Below are positions 32,324 to 39,664 of a stretch of 64,000 nucleotides of DNA, one piece after another. Where the stretch lies: NCBI GenBank assembly GCA_910585615.1, contig CAJUFO010000014.1, positions 6,734 to 70,733 of the forward strand, given 5' to 3'. The notes below the pieces were generated by a model. The model saw only the letters and a list, made by a program, of their open reading frames with translations. It was not told where the DNA came from and made no database searches. Both the position numbers and the translations under genes were made by a program. This DNA comes from an uncultured Acetatifactor sp. GTDB lineage: Bacteria > Bacillota > Clostridia > Lachnospirales > Lachnospiraceae. How positions within the stretch are numbered: position 1 is the stretch's first letter; the number at the start of each line of letters is the position of its first letter.

Positions 32324-34213
32324 ATGGGAAATCATGAGGACACAGAGTCCGGAATCAAGTTCGAGAGGGAATATAATCAGATATGCGGCAAGATGCTGCA
32401 GGAGGAGCGGGAGAAAAGGGGCATATCCAGGGAGGAGCTGGCCAGGGGCATCCTCAGCAAGACGGCCCTGAGCCACATGGAAACCGGCAGGATAGGCTGG
32501 ACAAAGCTGCCCGGGGATACACTGATGCACCGCATGGGCGTGGGCACGGACTACTTTGAGGTGGTGGCCTCCGCGGAAGAGCTGGACAGGTGGCGCAGAC
32601 GGGAGGACATCTGCCTCCTGCTGCCCGCCAGGCCCGGGGAGGCGGTGGGGAAGCTGCGGGAATACAGGCATGTGTACGGGAAAAGGGAGCCCCTGGAGGA
32701 ACAGTTCCTCTGTAAGGCGGAGGCGCTCCTGGACTGGAGGCGGGACGGGGAGGAGGCAGATGCCGCCAGGCTGTCCGACATGGCCCGGAGGGCGGTGCAC
32801 TGTACGGTTCCGGAGGGCTGGGAGCGGGGGATGGAGAATCTGTGGCTGGCCCCGTCGGAGCTGGAGGCAGTGCTCCTGGAGGCCGCGGCGCGGATGGTCC
32901 GGGGCAGGGAGGAGGAAGCCTGGGAACTCTGGCAGGCTGTCCGCATGTACCCGAAGGCCCACCATTGGCGGGAGCGGGTGGAGGCCCTGATAGCGCCCCA
33001 GACGGCCATGCTGGGCATATGGCTGTCGCTGCAGGGCCGGAGAGGGATTGGGCAGCCCGTATTCGCCTTTGCCGGGGAGGCCCTGGAAATGCTGCGCAGG
33101 AACAACAGCCACAGCTACCTGCTGCCATTGCTGGAGCTGATGGGGCGGATGCGGCCCCGGGACGGGGGGGAGGCGGCATACCTGGAGCAGGCGGCGGAGT
33201 TCCGGGAGGCCTTCCGGAGGCTGTATGAATGGTTCGGTTATCCGGGATACCGGATCTGGCAGGGGATTTCCGTGGACAATACCAGGGAGATCGGCGTGGT
33301 GCTGCGGATGCTGCGCAAATGCGAGGGGAAATCCCGGGCCCGGGCCATCCATGACGCGGACGGGATAATCGTGACGGAACGGCAGCTGGAGAAGATAGAG
33401 AAAGGAGTCCACAAGCCCTCCTATGAGAACTACCAGCGGCTGATGCGGCAGTACGGGAAATGCGGCGGCTGGAAGACGGCCATGGTGGAGGCGGACTCCG
33501 TGGAGGTGCTGGAACTGCGGCAGCAGATTTCTACATGGATTGGGCGCCGCGAATGGGACAGGGTATGGATAGAAATAGAGAGGTTCCGCAGGAAGGTAGA
33601 CGCGGCATATCCGAGGGTGAGGCAGGAGCTGCTGTTCTGGGAGGCGCTGATGAAGTGGAAGAAAGAGGGCGCGCTGGAGGAGGCGCTGGAGACGTTGTTC
33701 CAGGCGCTGCACTGCACGGTGCCTCCGGAGGAGGGCAGGGACCTGAAATGGTGGGTGTTTGAGCGGGAGGAGAGCATCATCGCCAGCAATATCGCTTCGG
33801 TCTACCGTAGGCTGGGGCGTTTGGAGGAGGCTGGGAAATGGTTTGACACGGTTATGTTTTCTTTGGAGCAGCAGAGGGGCAGGACGGGGATAGCACATAG
33901 TGGATATGGCATCCTGATGAGTGGCTATGACAATTATTTGGATGACAAGGGATGCCTGAAGCTGGCGGTGGAGATGAACGAGGAGGCCATTTGTAATTTT
34001 CTAAAATGGCCCCGGATTGATTCTGTTGCCTCGATTCTTAACGCATATGCGTGGAATTCATATGAAATCGCTTCGAGAGAGCCGAAGTTGTTTGATGTTT
34101 TGCGGCCTAAATGGAATAATGCTTTCCGGTTATGCCAGCCATTGGTGCGGTTTGGGTATGATTACCATTTTGAGGAATTTTTACAGGCCAGAGAGGAGAA
34201 ATTTTTACAGTGA
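32324..34213 (+). CDS. RNPP/PlcR-like HTH regulator with TPR-like helices
   Basis: The 629-residue protein opens with an XRE helix-turn-helix (GISREELARGILSKTALSHMETGR, about 33-56) followed by a long all-helical region with TPR-like pairs, the architecture of peptide-binding RNPP regulators (PlcR, PrgX, Rgg, NprR). A second XRE-like segment (ERQLEKIEKGVHKPSYENYQRL, about 351-372) sits mid-protein, which is unusual. It is roughly twice the length of PlcR. ATG 32324 follows GGAGG; earlier in-frame codons run into the MITE. Its stop overlaps the end of a convergent small secreted-peptide gene, and a palindrome lies at that gene's promoter, suggesting a peptide-signalling pair. Confidence 0.75.
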   Translation: MGNHEDTESGIKFEREYNQICGKMLQEEREKRGISREELARGILSKTALSHMETGRIGWTKLPGDTLMHRMGVGTDYFEVVASAEELDRWRRREDICLLLPARPGEAVGKLREYRHVYGKREPLEEQFLCKAEALLDWRRDGEEADAARLSDMARRAVHCTVPEGWERGMENLWLAPSELEAVLLEAAARMVRGREEEAWELWQAVRMYPKAHHWRERVEALIAPQTAMLGIWLSLQGRRGIGQPVFAFAGEALEMLRRNNSHSYLLPLLELMGRMRPRDGGEAAYLEQAAEFREAFRRLYEWFGYPGYRIWQGISVDNTREIGVVLRMLRKCEGKSRARAIHDADGIIVTERQLEKIEKGVHKPSYENYQRLMRQYGKCGGWKTAMVEADSVEVLELRQQISTWIGRREWDRVWIEIERFRRKVDAAYPRVRQELLFWEALMKWKKEGALEEALETLFQALHCTVPPEEGRDLKWWVFEREESIIASNIASVYRRLGRLEEAGKWFDTVMFSLEQQRGRTGIAHSGYGILMSGYDNYLDDKGCLKLAVEMNEEAICNFLKWPRIDSVASILNAYAWNSYEIASREPKLFDVLRPKWNNAFRLCQPLVRFGYDYHFEEFLQAREEKFLQ

Positions 34214-34411
34214 GGTATTCTCATCTTTGTCTTTATCAGATATATGCTTTATTCTGATTCCGTCTGCTGGCGATTCCGTCTCATCTTGAGCCGGACTGGC
34301 AGTCGGGACAGGCTCTTTCGGCTCCGGGGTCGTATCCGGAAGTACAGTGGCATACAGCGCCAGGCCCAGGGCAAATGAAAACAGAATAGATTTTAAGGTT
34401 TTGTGCTTCAT
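34205..34411 (-). CDS. Small secreted peptide, candidate pheromone precursor
   Basis: The 68-residue product has a classic export signal: MKHK, hydrophobic residues about 8-21 and a likely cleavage after ALYA. The remaining ~46 residues are hydrophilic and rich in Pro, Glu and Asp. A strong ribosome site (AAAGGAGG) lies 8-9 nt before the ATG, and a promoter with an 18-bp palindrome lies upstream. It converges with the RNPP-like regulator gene and overlaps it by 9 bp. In RNPP systems a short processed peptide is re-imported and binds the regulator. That role is inferred; a plain small secreted protein is the alternative. Confidence 0.65.
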   Translation of the reverse strand: MKHKTLKSILFSFALGLALYATVLPDTTPEPKEPVPTASPAQDETESPADGIRIKHISDKDKDENTSL

Positions 34412-34445
34412 AAATGACTTCCTCCTTTGTCTATATATTGGCTTT

Positions 34446-34475
34446 ATTGTACCATGAAGACGGAATACAATGCAA
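34446..34475 (-). promoter_or_regulatory. Promoter of the small peptide gene
   Basis: On the minus strand TTGCAT (34475-34470) and TACAAT (34451-34446) are separated by 18 bp, with a leader of about 28 nt to the ATG at 34411. The -35 overlaps the left arm of the large palindrome. Confidence 0.65.
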
Positions 34476-34519
34476 TATGTCGTATTAGTTGCGAAAAAAG
34501 AAACTAATACGACGTATTG
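34473..34519. promoter_or_regulatory. 18-bp palindromic operator candidate
   Basis: CAATATGTCGTATTAGTT (34473-34490) and AACTAATACGACGTATTG (34502-34519) are complementary except for one position; the inner 12 bp are perfect, with an 11-bp AT-rich spacer. It sits between two oppositely facing promoters, over the -35 of the peptide promoter and the -35 of a rightward promoter. This placement fits binding of a dimeric XRE-type regulator. Confidence 0.65.
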
Positions 34520-34545
34520 TAACATCGTAGTAAAACATATATCAT
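34517..34545 (+). promoter_or_regulatory. Rightward promoter diverging from the palindrome
   Basis: TTGTAA (34517-34522), 17 bp, TATCAT (34540-34545). It would transcribe toward 34.6-35.5 kb. A strong Shine-Dalgarno-like AAAGGAGGAGG at about 34641-34651 follows but has no ATG, GTG or TTG at proper spacing, suggesting a lost small gene. The secreted-protein pseudogene is next. Confidence 0.5.
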
Positions 34546-34776
34546 AAAGATATAGCCCATAGCCAGACAATAGATTACTGACATTGAATGGAAAAAGTGG
34601 ACTATAAGCAGAGCGAAAAGGGTAGTTCAACCGTACACAACGAAAGGAGGAGGACATACAAGAAAATCACATCTGTGATTAAAGGAAGATGTAATTTACG
34701 GCTTAGGGCTGTATGCTAAAAACTGAATATAGCATGAAACGGTATTGGAAGTTTATTTTGATAAGGAGGAGAAAAC

Positions 34777-35458
34777 ATGAAGTCACGTATTATATCAATT
34801 ATTATGGTTGCTCTAATTTTAGTATCTAGTTCACAGGTTGTATTTGCAACAGAAAACGAGTAAACTACAGATCCTATTGAGATATGGAATTCTATGGTTG
34901 TATATGATGGCAGTTTTGAAGAAATTGATTTTAATCCTACAAGCAGATCAAACAAAACAATTACCTTTCCGGTAGCAGGAATGTCTTCTTTTGTTTCCTT
35001 TGATATGGATAAATACAATCTGACCACAGATACATATCAAGACTTTGTAACGAATGATGTAATTTATGATAGTAGCGATTTGGATGTAGTGGTAGCTTAT
35101 GAGGGAAGAATATTAGCACGAGGAGTGGGAGAAGCTGTCGTAACTATCAAAGTCGGTGACCGCAATATGTTGGGGATTGACTTACAACGGGGACTATAGA
35201 TATAATACAACTAAGTTCGATAGTAATTACGCGTCTATTGGTAGTTATGCAAAACTTCAAAGAGGAGATGCCGTTGTTTCTACATCACAAGGACATATGT
35301 TTTTGGTTATTCAAAATTGGGAAGTACCTCCGACTGGTTCAAGTATAACCACATCATATGTAACTTGTTATGAACAGACGCCATACAATGCCCAGTTAAC
35401 ATTTTGGACATATAATCAGCTGAGCAATAATAGTTACAAAGCAATTTCTAAATTTTAG
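34777..35458 (+). pseudogene. Decayed secreted protein: signal peptide, Ig-like region, NlpC/P60-like domain
   Basis: After AAGGAGGA an ATG at 34777 opens a signal peptide (MKSRIISIIMVALILVSSS..VFATENE) that ends at TAA 34861-34863. The same frame then continues coding-like (DPIEIWNSMVVYDGSFEEID, strand-rich, Ig-like) to a stop at 35197-35199. An overlapping frame from about 35156 gives ICWGLTYNGDYRY and LQRGDAVVSTSQGHMFLVIQ, which resemble the Cys and His segments of NlpC/P60 or CHAP hydrolases, to 35458. A nonsense mutation (CAA to TAA would explain it) plus a frameshift or deletion near 35150 account for the arrangement. The region is AT-rich, unlike most of the window. Confidence 0.65.
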
Positions 35459-35467
35459 AGGTGTATG

Positions 35468-36073
35468 ATGAAGAAAACCAATAAACTGATTTTTATTTTG
35501 TTTGCTATGATATTGCTGTTTGGTTGTGGGAAATCGGAGGATAAGACCAATAGTAACATGGAATCGAAAAATGAGACAGTTGTCAATGAAAGCTTAGGAA
35601 TTCAGCAATTCAGTATGACAAAGGTATTTGATTCCGAGTTTGAGCTTGATTATCAGAATCACTACATAATGGCATTGGAAAATGTCGAAGTGAAAGGCAT
35701 TCCTATCGATTCTATTGAATACAATCGTGTTTTAAACTATGAATTAGTCAGGGTACATGCGGCGGTGCATGCACAAAATGAAGAATGGGTATTGGTCAGC
35801 TATCTCACATTTGATGGCGGCGATGATATAGGTTGGGTAAAAGTATCTGATTTGACCGAGTACACAAATGATACCAAAGAAAAACTCCTGTTTCCGGTAA
35901 CTGTTTCTGCTGACTGTAAGGATATTGATACAGGAGAAAAAGTGGATGACAATGATTGGAAAATAACGTCCATTGAAGGAGAAATCATTACTATAACAAA
36001 AGTTGGTGGAATAGACCGTAAGGTCAAGCTAGAAGATATTGTTTATCCTGATACATTCAAGGCTGCAGAATAA
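35468..36073 (+). CDS. Putative lipoprotein with SH3-like region
   Basis: The 201-residue product has a lipoprotein signal (KLIFILFAMILLFGCGKSE, lipobox LFGC around residue 20) and a hydrophilic, strand-rich body. EEWVLVSYLTFDGGDDIGWVKVSDL resembles bacterial SH3 repeats that bind cell wall. It is expected on the outer face of the membrane. ATG 35468 is favoured by AGAGG spacing; ATG 35465 is possible. It follows the decayed secreted hydrolase by a few bases and shares its AT-rich composition, so both may have arrived together. I do not recognise a more specific family. Confidence 0.6.
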   Translation: MKKTNKLIFILFAMILLFGCGKSEDKTNSNMESKNETVVNESLGIQQFSMTKVFDSEFELDYQNHYIMALENVEVKGIPIDSIEYNRVLNYELVRVHAAVHAQNEEWVLVSYLTFDGGDDIGWVKVSDLTEYTNDTKEKLLFPVTVSADCKDIDTGEKVDDNDWKITSIEGEIITITKVGGIDRKVKLEDIVYPDTFKAAE

Positions 36074-36122
36074 ATGATATGATATTCAGAAGGGCTGATC
36101 GTGCTCAGATAGGAGCATTCTT

Positions 36123-36686
36123 ATGAAGAAAAAGAAATCATTTGCCATTGCCGCCCTTATCCTGCTGGCCGTAGCCGTCCTTGCTGTTGCGGCATATTTC
36201 CTGCTGATTCGGAAAAGCGGCGGATCCAGGGCTATGCAGCTGGATGAGCTGAGCACAGACGGCGAGTATCAGTTCGGCGGATTAGCGTGGGGGGCGTCTC
36301 TGGAGGATGTGAAAAAGGCCCTGCCATATGAGCTTACGGAGGGCATGAAATGGGAAGCCGATGGCGAGTACATCGAATACAATGCAGATACCCCTTTCGA
36401 GCTGGGGGGCCGCAGCGCCACTGCCGCCTTTGAGTTCCATGATGGCGGCCTGTCAGCGGTCAAATTCAGTTTCCATCTGGGAGAGGACTACGAGGAATGG
36501 ATTGCGGAGCAGGTGCAGACGCTGACATCGCTGTATGGGCAGGAAACGGACAAAATGGAAAATTCTTCCGATGGGTTCGCAAGCAAAGGCTACAAGTGGG
36601 ACACGGAAAACACGTCGCTGCAGATTATCCTGATGACCGGAGAAAAGATAAAACCGTCCGGCACGATTGGTGTCGGGGTAAAATGA
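36123..36686 (+). CDS. Membrane-anchored hypothetical protein
   Basis: The 187-residue protein starts with MKKKKS and one strong hydrophobic helix (about 7-29), followed by a soluble extracellular region of about 155 residues with FGGLAWGASLEDVKKALPY, a pattern seen in small 'beta-propeller-like' or PepSY-like domains that I cannot assign. It could be an uncleaved signal anchor. It returns to the GC-richer composition of the chromosome. No operon partner is evident; a promoter for the MATE gene begins just after its stop. Confidence 0.55.
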   Translation: MKKKKSFAIAALILLAVAVLAVAAYFLLIRKSGGSRAMQLDELSTDGEYQFGGLAWGASLEDVKKALPYELTEGMKWEADGEYIEYNADTPFELGGRSATAAFEFHDGGLSAVKFSFHLGEDYEEWIAEQVQTLTSLYGQETDKMENSSDGFASKGYKWDTENTSLQIILMTGEKIKPSGTIGVGVK

Positions 36687-36713
36687 GTCGGGGTAAAATG
36701 ACATTATTTTTGC

Positions 36714-36742
36714 TTGCATTTTGACCGGAAATATGGTATAAA
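36714..36742 (+). promoter_or_regulatory. Promoter of the MATE pump leader
   Basis: TTGCAT (36714-36719), 17 bp, TATAAA (36737-36742). The leader is about 130 nt and contains a complete terminator hairpin before the gene. Confidence 0.65.
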
Positions 36743-36793
36743 AATTCTATAAAACCCTCCGGGGAGTGGATTTTTCAAGAGAAATCTTTTTTC

Positions 36794-36830
36794 GCCACGC
36801 AGTCGCACAGAGTGACTGCGTGGCTTTTTT
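36794..36830 (+). terminator. Leader terminator upstream of the MATE gene
   Basis: GCCACGCAGTC (36794-36804) pairs perfectly with GACTGCGTGGC (36814-36824), followed by TTTTTT (36825-36830). Because it lies between a good promoter and the MATE start at 36879, it may act as an attenuator. A smaller hairpin GATTT/AAATC with its own T-run precedes it. Confidence 0.8.
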
Positions 36831-36878
36831 GCGCGGAGAGGCGCGGCGTTCCCGGGAGGGGCGAGAAGGGAGAAGAGG

Positions 36879-38213
36879 ATGGATCAGACATTTATGAAAG
36901 AAAAAAGGATACTGCCGCTGGTGGTGTCCATGTCCCTGCCTATGGTGCTGTCCATGGCGGTGAACGCGCTGTACAATATCATCGACAGCTATTTCGTGGC
37001 TAAGGTCAGCGAGGAGGCCATGACCGCGCTGGCTTTGGTGTATCCGGTGCAGAACCTGATCAATGCCGTCGCCATCGGCTTCGGGGTGGGCATGAACGCC
37101 GTCATCGCCTTCTATCTGGGGGCGGGGGAGCAGGAGAAGTCCAATCGGGCCGCCACGGTGGGGACGCTCCTGAGCTTCCTCCAGGGCATCCTGCTGGCGG
37201 CTGTCTGTATCCTGGGGATGCCGGTGTTCCTGCGGAATTTCACTGCCAATGGAGCCGTCGGCGAGCTGGCGCTGTGCTATGCGGACAGGGCTTTCCTCTT
37301 TTCCCCTGTCATCGCTTTGGGGCTGTCTTTTGAAAAGATTTTTCAGGCGGCGGGGAAGATGAAGGTCTCCATGTTCAGCATGCTGTGCGGCTGCGTGGCA
37401 AATATCCTGCTGGACCCCCTGATGATATTCGGGGCGGGCCCGATTCCCGCCATGGGCATCGCCGGGGCGGCCTATGCCACCGGAATAGGACAGTGCATCA
37501 CTTTGGCGGTGTACCTGCTGTTCTATGTGCTGCGGCCCATTCCGGTGCGGCTGGGAAGGAAATATATGGTCTTCGAGGCCGGAATCGTGAAAAAGCTGTA
37601 TTCCGTGGGGATATCGGCCACCCTGAACCTGGCCCTGCCCTCCCTGTTGATCACCGTGCTGAACGGGCTGCTGGCCGGTTTCTCGGAGAAATATGTGCTG
37701 GTGCTGGGGGTGTATTACAAGCTGCAGACCTTCATCTATCTCACCGCCAACGGCATCATCCAGGGCATAAGGCCTCTGCTCGGCTACAATTACGGCGCAG
37801 GGGAATACGGGCGGGTGCGGAGGATCTACCGCACGGCCCTGGCCATGAACATGGGAATCATGCTGGCGGGCACCGTGGTCTCCTGGCTGATGCCGGAAGC
37901 TCTGATCGGCCTGTTCACGGACAGCCCAGATACCATAGGGATCGGCGGGACGGCCCTGCGAATCATCAGCCTGGGATTCGTCCTGTCGGCATGCTCCGTC
38001 ACCTGCTGCGGCGCGCTGGAGGGCCTGGGCAGGGGAGGGCAGTCCCTGGCGATCTCCCTGTTGCGCTACGGGGCGGTGATCATCCCGGCGGCGTACCTGT
38101 TCACCGCCTTTCTGGGGGCGGACGGGGTATGGTGGGCGTTTAGCTTTACGGAATGGGTGACCGCGGGATGTGCCGTGCTGATCTACAGGCGGCTGCGGCT
38201 GGAGCAGGGATGA
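36879..38213 (+). CDS. MATE-family efflux transporter
   Basis: The 444-residue protein has about 12 hydrophobic helices in two similar halves, with MATE features such as SLPMVLSMAVNALYNIIDSYFVAKVS near the N-terminus and QGIRPLLGYNYGAGEYGRVRR at the start of the second half. It probably exports drugs or metabolites in exchange for Na+ or H+. The leader carries a promoter and a terminator, so its expression may depend on antitermination by an unknown ligand. It is transcribed toward the type III toxin relic, which lies on the opposite strand. Confidence 0.9.
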   Translation: MDQTFMKEKRILPLVVSMSLPMVLSMAVNALYNIIDSYFVAKVSEEAMTALALVYPVQNLINAVAIGFGVGMNAVIAFYLGAGEQEKSNRAATVGTLLSFLQGILLAAVCILGMPVFLRNFTANGAVGELALCYADRAFLFSPVIALGLSFEKIFQAAGKMKVSMFSMLCGCVANILLDPLMIFGAGPIPAMGIAGAAYATGIGQCITLAVYLLFYVLRPIPVRLGRKYMVFEAGIVKKLYSVGISATLNLALPSLLITVLNGLLAGFSEKYVLVLGVYYKLQTFIYLTANGIIQGIRPLLGYNYGAGEYGRVRRIYRTALAMNMGIMLAGTVVSWLMPEALIGLFTDSPDTIGIGGTALRIISLGFVLSACSVTCCGALEGLGRGGQSLAISLLRYGAVIIPAAYLFTAFLGADGVWWAFSFTEWVTAGCAVLIYRRLRLEQG

Positions 38214-38237
38214 GAGGCTGGGGCGCATGCTTCTTTG

Positions 38238-38599
38238 CTACGATTTGTCTGGGACAGGGCTGAGACGATACAGGAGGCATCTGCGTTCATCAAGGGAAAA
38301 ATTGCAGCAGCGCTTGGACAGGCTGCCCCATGCTTTTCCCTGCGTGACAATGCGGTATAGCTTATCGGCCTGTTTCAGGATTGCGTCTTTATGGGAATTG
38401 CACCATGATAATTGATTGGACAGAAGATTCTTGTAAGCGATATCCTGCCTGGAATCCGATGCATGGATCTGCGGGCTTATCTTTGTCAGACATTCCAAGG
38501 GGACAGGAATCATGTTGTTGAAATTGATTACGCCCCATTCGCCGCGGTTTATCTTCAGGAAATCAGGTTGGTTCTTCATATGTAGATGTTTAAATGCAT
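38238..38599 (-). pseudogene. ToxN/AbiQ-family type III toxin, N-terminus deleted
   Basis: On the minus strand, residues reading MKNQPDFLKINRGEWGVINF, MIPVPLEC, YKNLLSNQLSWCNSHKDAI and KADKLYRIVTQGK align in order with the C-terminal two thirds of ToxN/AbiQ-type endoribonucleases (GVINFNNMIPV..YK.LL..QL..I...D.I...A..LR..V..GK..CNFSL). A proper ribosome site and ATG (38599) start MHLNIYI but hit a stop after seven codons, and the homologous part begins right there in another frame. About 50 codons, including the TSPK-type active-site strand, are missing. So an out-of-frame internal deletion has probably inactivated the toxin. Confidence 0.75.
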
Positions 38600-38616
38600 A
38601 GATTCTTCCTTTCGTC

Positions 38617-38655
38617 ACAAAAGGGCTAAGTCTTTCGGCTTAGCCCCTTGTTTTT
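38617..38655 (-). terminator. Terminator between the type III antitoxin RNA and the toxin
   Basis: AAGGGCTAAG (38621-38630) pairs with CTTAGCCCCTT (38639-38649) around a short loop, giving a symmetrical hairpin with T-rich flanks on either strand. In type III systems a weak terminator at this place sets the ratio of antitoxin RNA to toxin mRNA. Confidence 0.75.
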
Positions 38656-38660
38656 TCTTT

Positions 38661-38777
38661 CCCACTTATGGTAGGGTACACCGCTTCTTTGGCTCCCACT
38701 CATGGTAGGGCACACCGCTTTTTTGGCTCCCACTGTATGGTAGGGTACACCGCTTCTTTGGGACATTTCTGTCCTCT
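38661..38777 (-). ncRNA. Type III antitoxin RNA: three tandem 34-35-nt repeats
   Basis: Three units lie at 38661-38694 (34 bp), 38695-38728 (34 bp) and 38729-38763 (35 bp), differing at only a few positions. On the minus strand each reads roughly AAGAAGCGGTGTACCCTACC followed by ATAAGTGGGAGCC. The length, tandem layout, following terminator and toxN-like gene are what define ToxI/AntiQ antitoxins, whose repeats fold into pseudoknots that trap the toxin. A perfect consensus promoter lies just upstream on the same strand. Confidence 0.78.
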
Positions 38778-38783
38778 ATCAGT

Positions 38784-38812
38784 ATTATACGAAAATGCGG
38801 GAATTATGTCAA
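38784..38812 (-). promoter_or_regulatory. Consensus promoter of the type III antitoxin
   Basis: On the minus strand TTGACA (38812-38807), 17 bp, TATAAT (38789-38784): both hexamers are perfect consensus. The predicted start is near 38777, about 14 nt before the first repeat. Confidence 0.85.
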
Positions 38813-38838
38813 TAGATTTCCGGCAGATGAAAAACAGC

Positions 38839-38880
38839 TTGAATAGCCCTCGCAACCATGGTAGTATAGACATACCATGG
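38839..38880 (+). promoter_or_regulatory. Promoter with palindrome upstream of the phospholipase-like and nspC genes
   Basis: TTGAAT (38839-38844), 17 bp, TAGTAT (38862-38867). A palindrome, CCATGGTA (38856-38863) and TACCATGG (38873-38880), brackets the -10, as a repressor site would. Transcription would cover the phospholipase-like gene and nspC. Confidence 0.6.
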
Positions 38881-38926
38881 GCGGAAGCCCCGAGGGGCGC
38901 TCCGTACCGGAAAGAGGAGAATGGAC

Positions 38927-39664
38927 ATGGCGACATGGATGGTACATTTGCGTATAGCGGACAAGCTTTTGGACTGCCTGGAGGGAATCGCGCAGACCCA
39001 CTTCATAGTGGGGAACATCGCGCCGGACAGCGGCCTGCCCAATGCGGACTGGACGGCCTACACGCCGGACAGCAGAGTGTCCCACTTCCGGATTAACAAG
39101 GATGGGCAGCCCAAGGAAATCAATATCCAGGCTTTCATGGATCGATATTTCCGCGAAGGACAGCGCCAGGCCTACACCCTGGAGGAATACTCCTTCTTTC
39201 TGGGATACCTGACCCACCTGCTGGCCGACCAGGAATGGGCCTGGCGCATCTACCGGCCGGAGCTGGAGAGGCATCTTTCTGCATTCCAGGGGAACAGGGA
39301 CGAGCTGAACCATGCCCTGAAAAGGGACTGGTACGACCTGGACTTTGTGTATCTGAAAAAGCACCCGGACTTTCGGGCGTTTGCCATCTATGAGGCCGCC
39401 GAGGGCTTCGTGAATTCCTACATGGACATCTTCGACAAAAATGCCTTTGACGACCGCAGAGTGTACATAACGGGCTTTTACAGGGCCGGGAGGGAGAACC
39501 TGGAGCGGGAGTACCCCTACCTGACGGAAAAAGAGATGGATGCCTTCGTGGAAGGCTGTGCGGAGGCAGTGCTGCAAAAGCTTCAGGAGGAGGGGCTTTT
39601 GCACCGGGAAGGCTCTGGGAAAAAGGGTTCATGGGTCGTGCTGCGCCAGGAGGACAGAAAATGA
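38927..39664 (+). CDS. Zinc-dependent phospholipase C-like protein
   Basis: The 245-residue helical protein has HLRIADKLLDC at the N-terminus, HFIVGNIAPDSG around 25-36 and GYLTHLLADQEW around 90, a His/Asp-rich arrangement like bacterial zinc-dependent phospholipase C or S1/P1-type proteins. There is no signal peptide, so the cytoplasmic substrate is unclear. ATG 38927 has AGAGGAGA at better spacing than ATG 38921. Its TGA overlaps the nspC start (ATGA), so it is translationally coupled to polyamine synthesis, an odd pairing. Confidence 0.7.
   Translation: MATWMVHLRIADKLLDCLEGIAQTHFIVGNIAPDSGLPNADWTAYTPDSRVSHFRINKDGQPKEINIQAFMDRYFREGQRQAYTLEEYSFFLGYLTHLLADQEWAWRIYRPELERHLSAFQGNRDELNHALKRDWYDLDFVYLKKHPDFRAFAIYEAAEGFVNSYMDIFDKNAFDDRRVYITGFYRAGRENLEREYPYLTEKEMDAFVEGCAEAVLQKLQEEGLLHREGSGKKGSWVVLRQEDRK

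Noticed and set aside
38227..38415. 62-codon plus-strand frame after the MATE gene
   Set aside because: It is antisense to the ToxN-like fragment, which has family-specific motifs.
38661..38763. CRISPR array for the tandem repeats
   Set aside because: The units are contiguous 34-35-bp copies with no spacers, no cas genes are near, and the layout fits a type III antitoxin.
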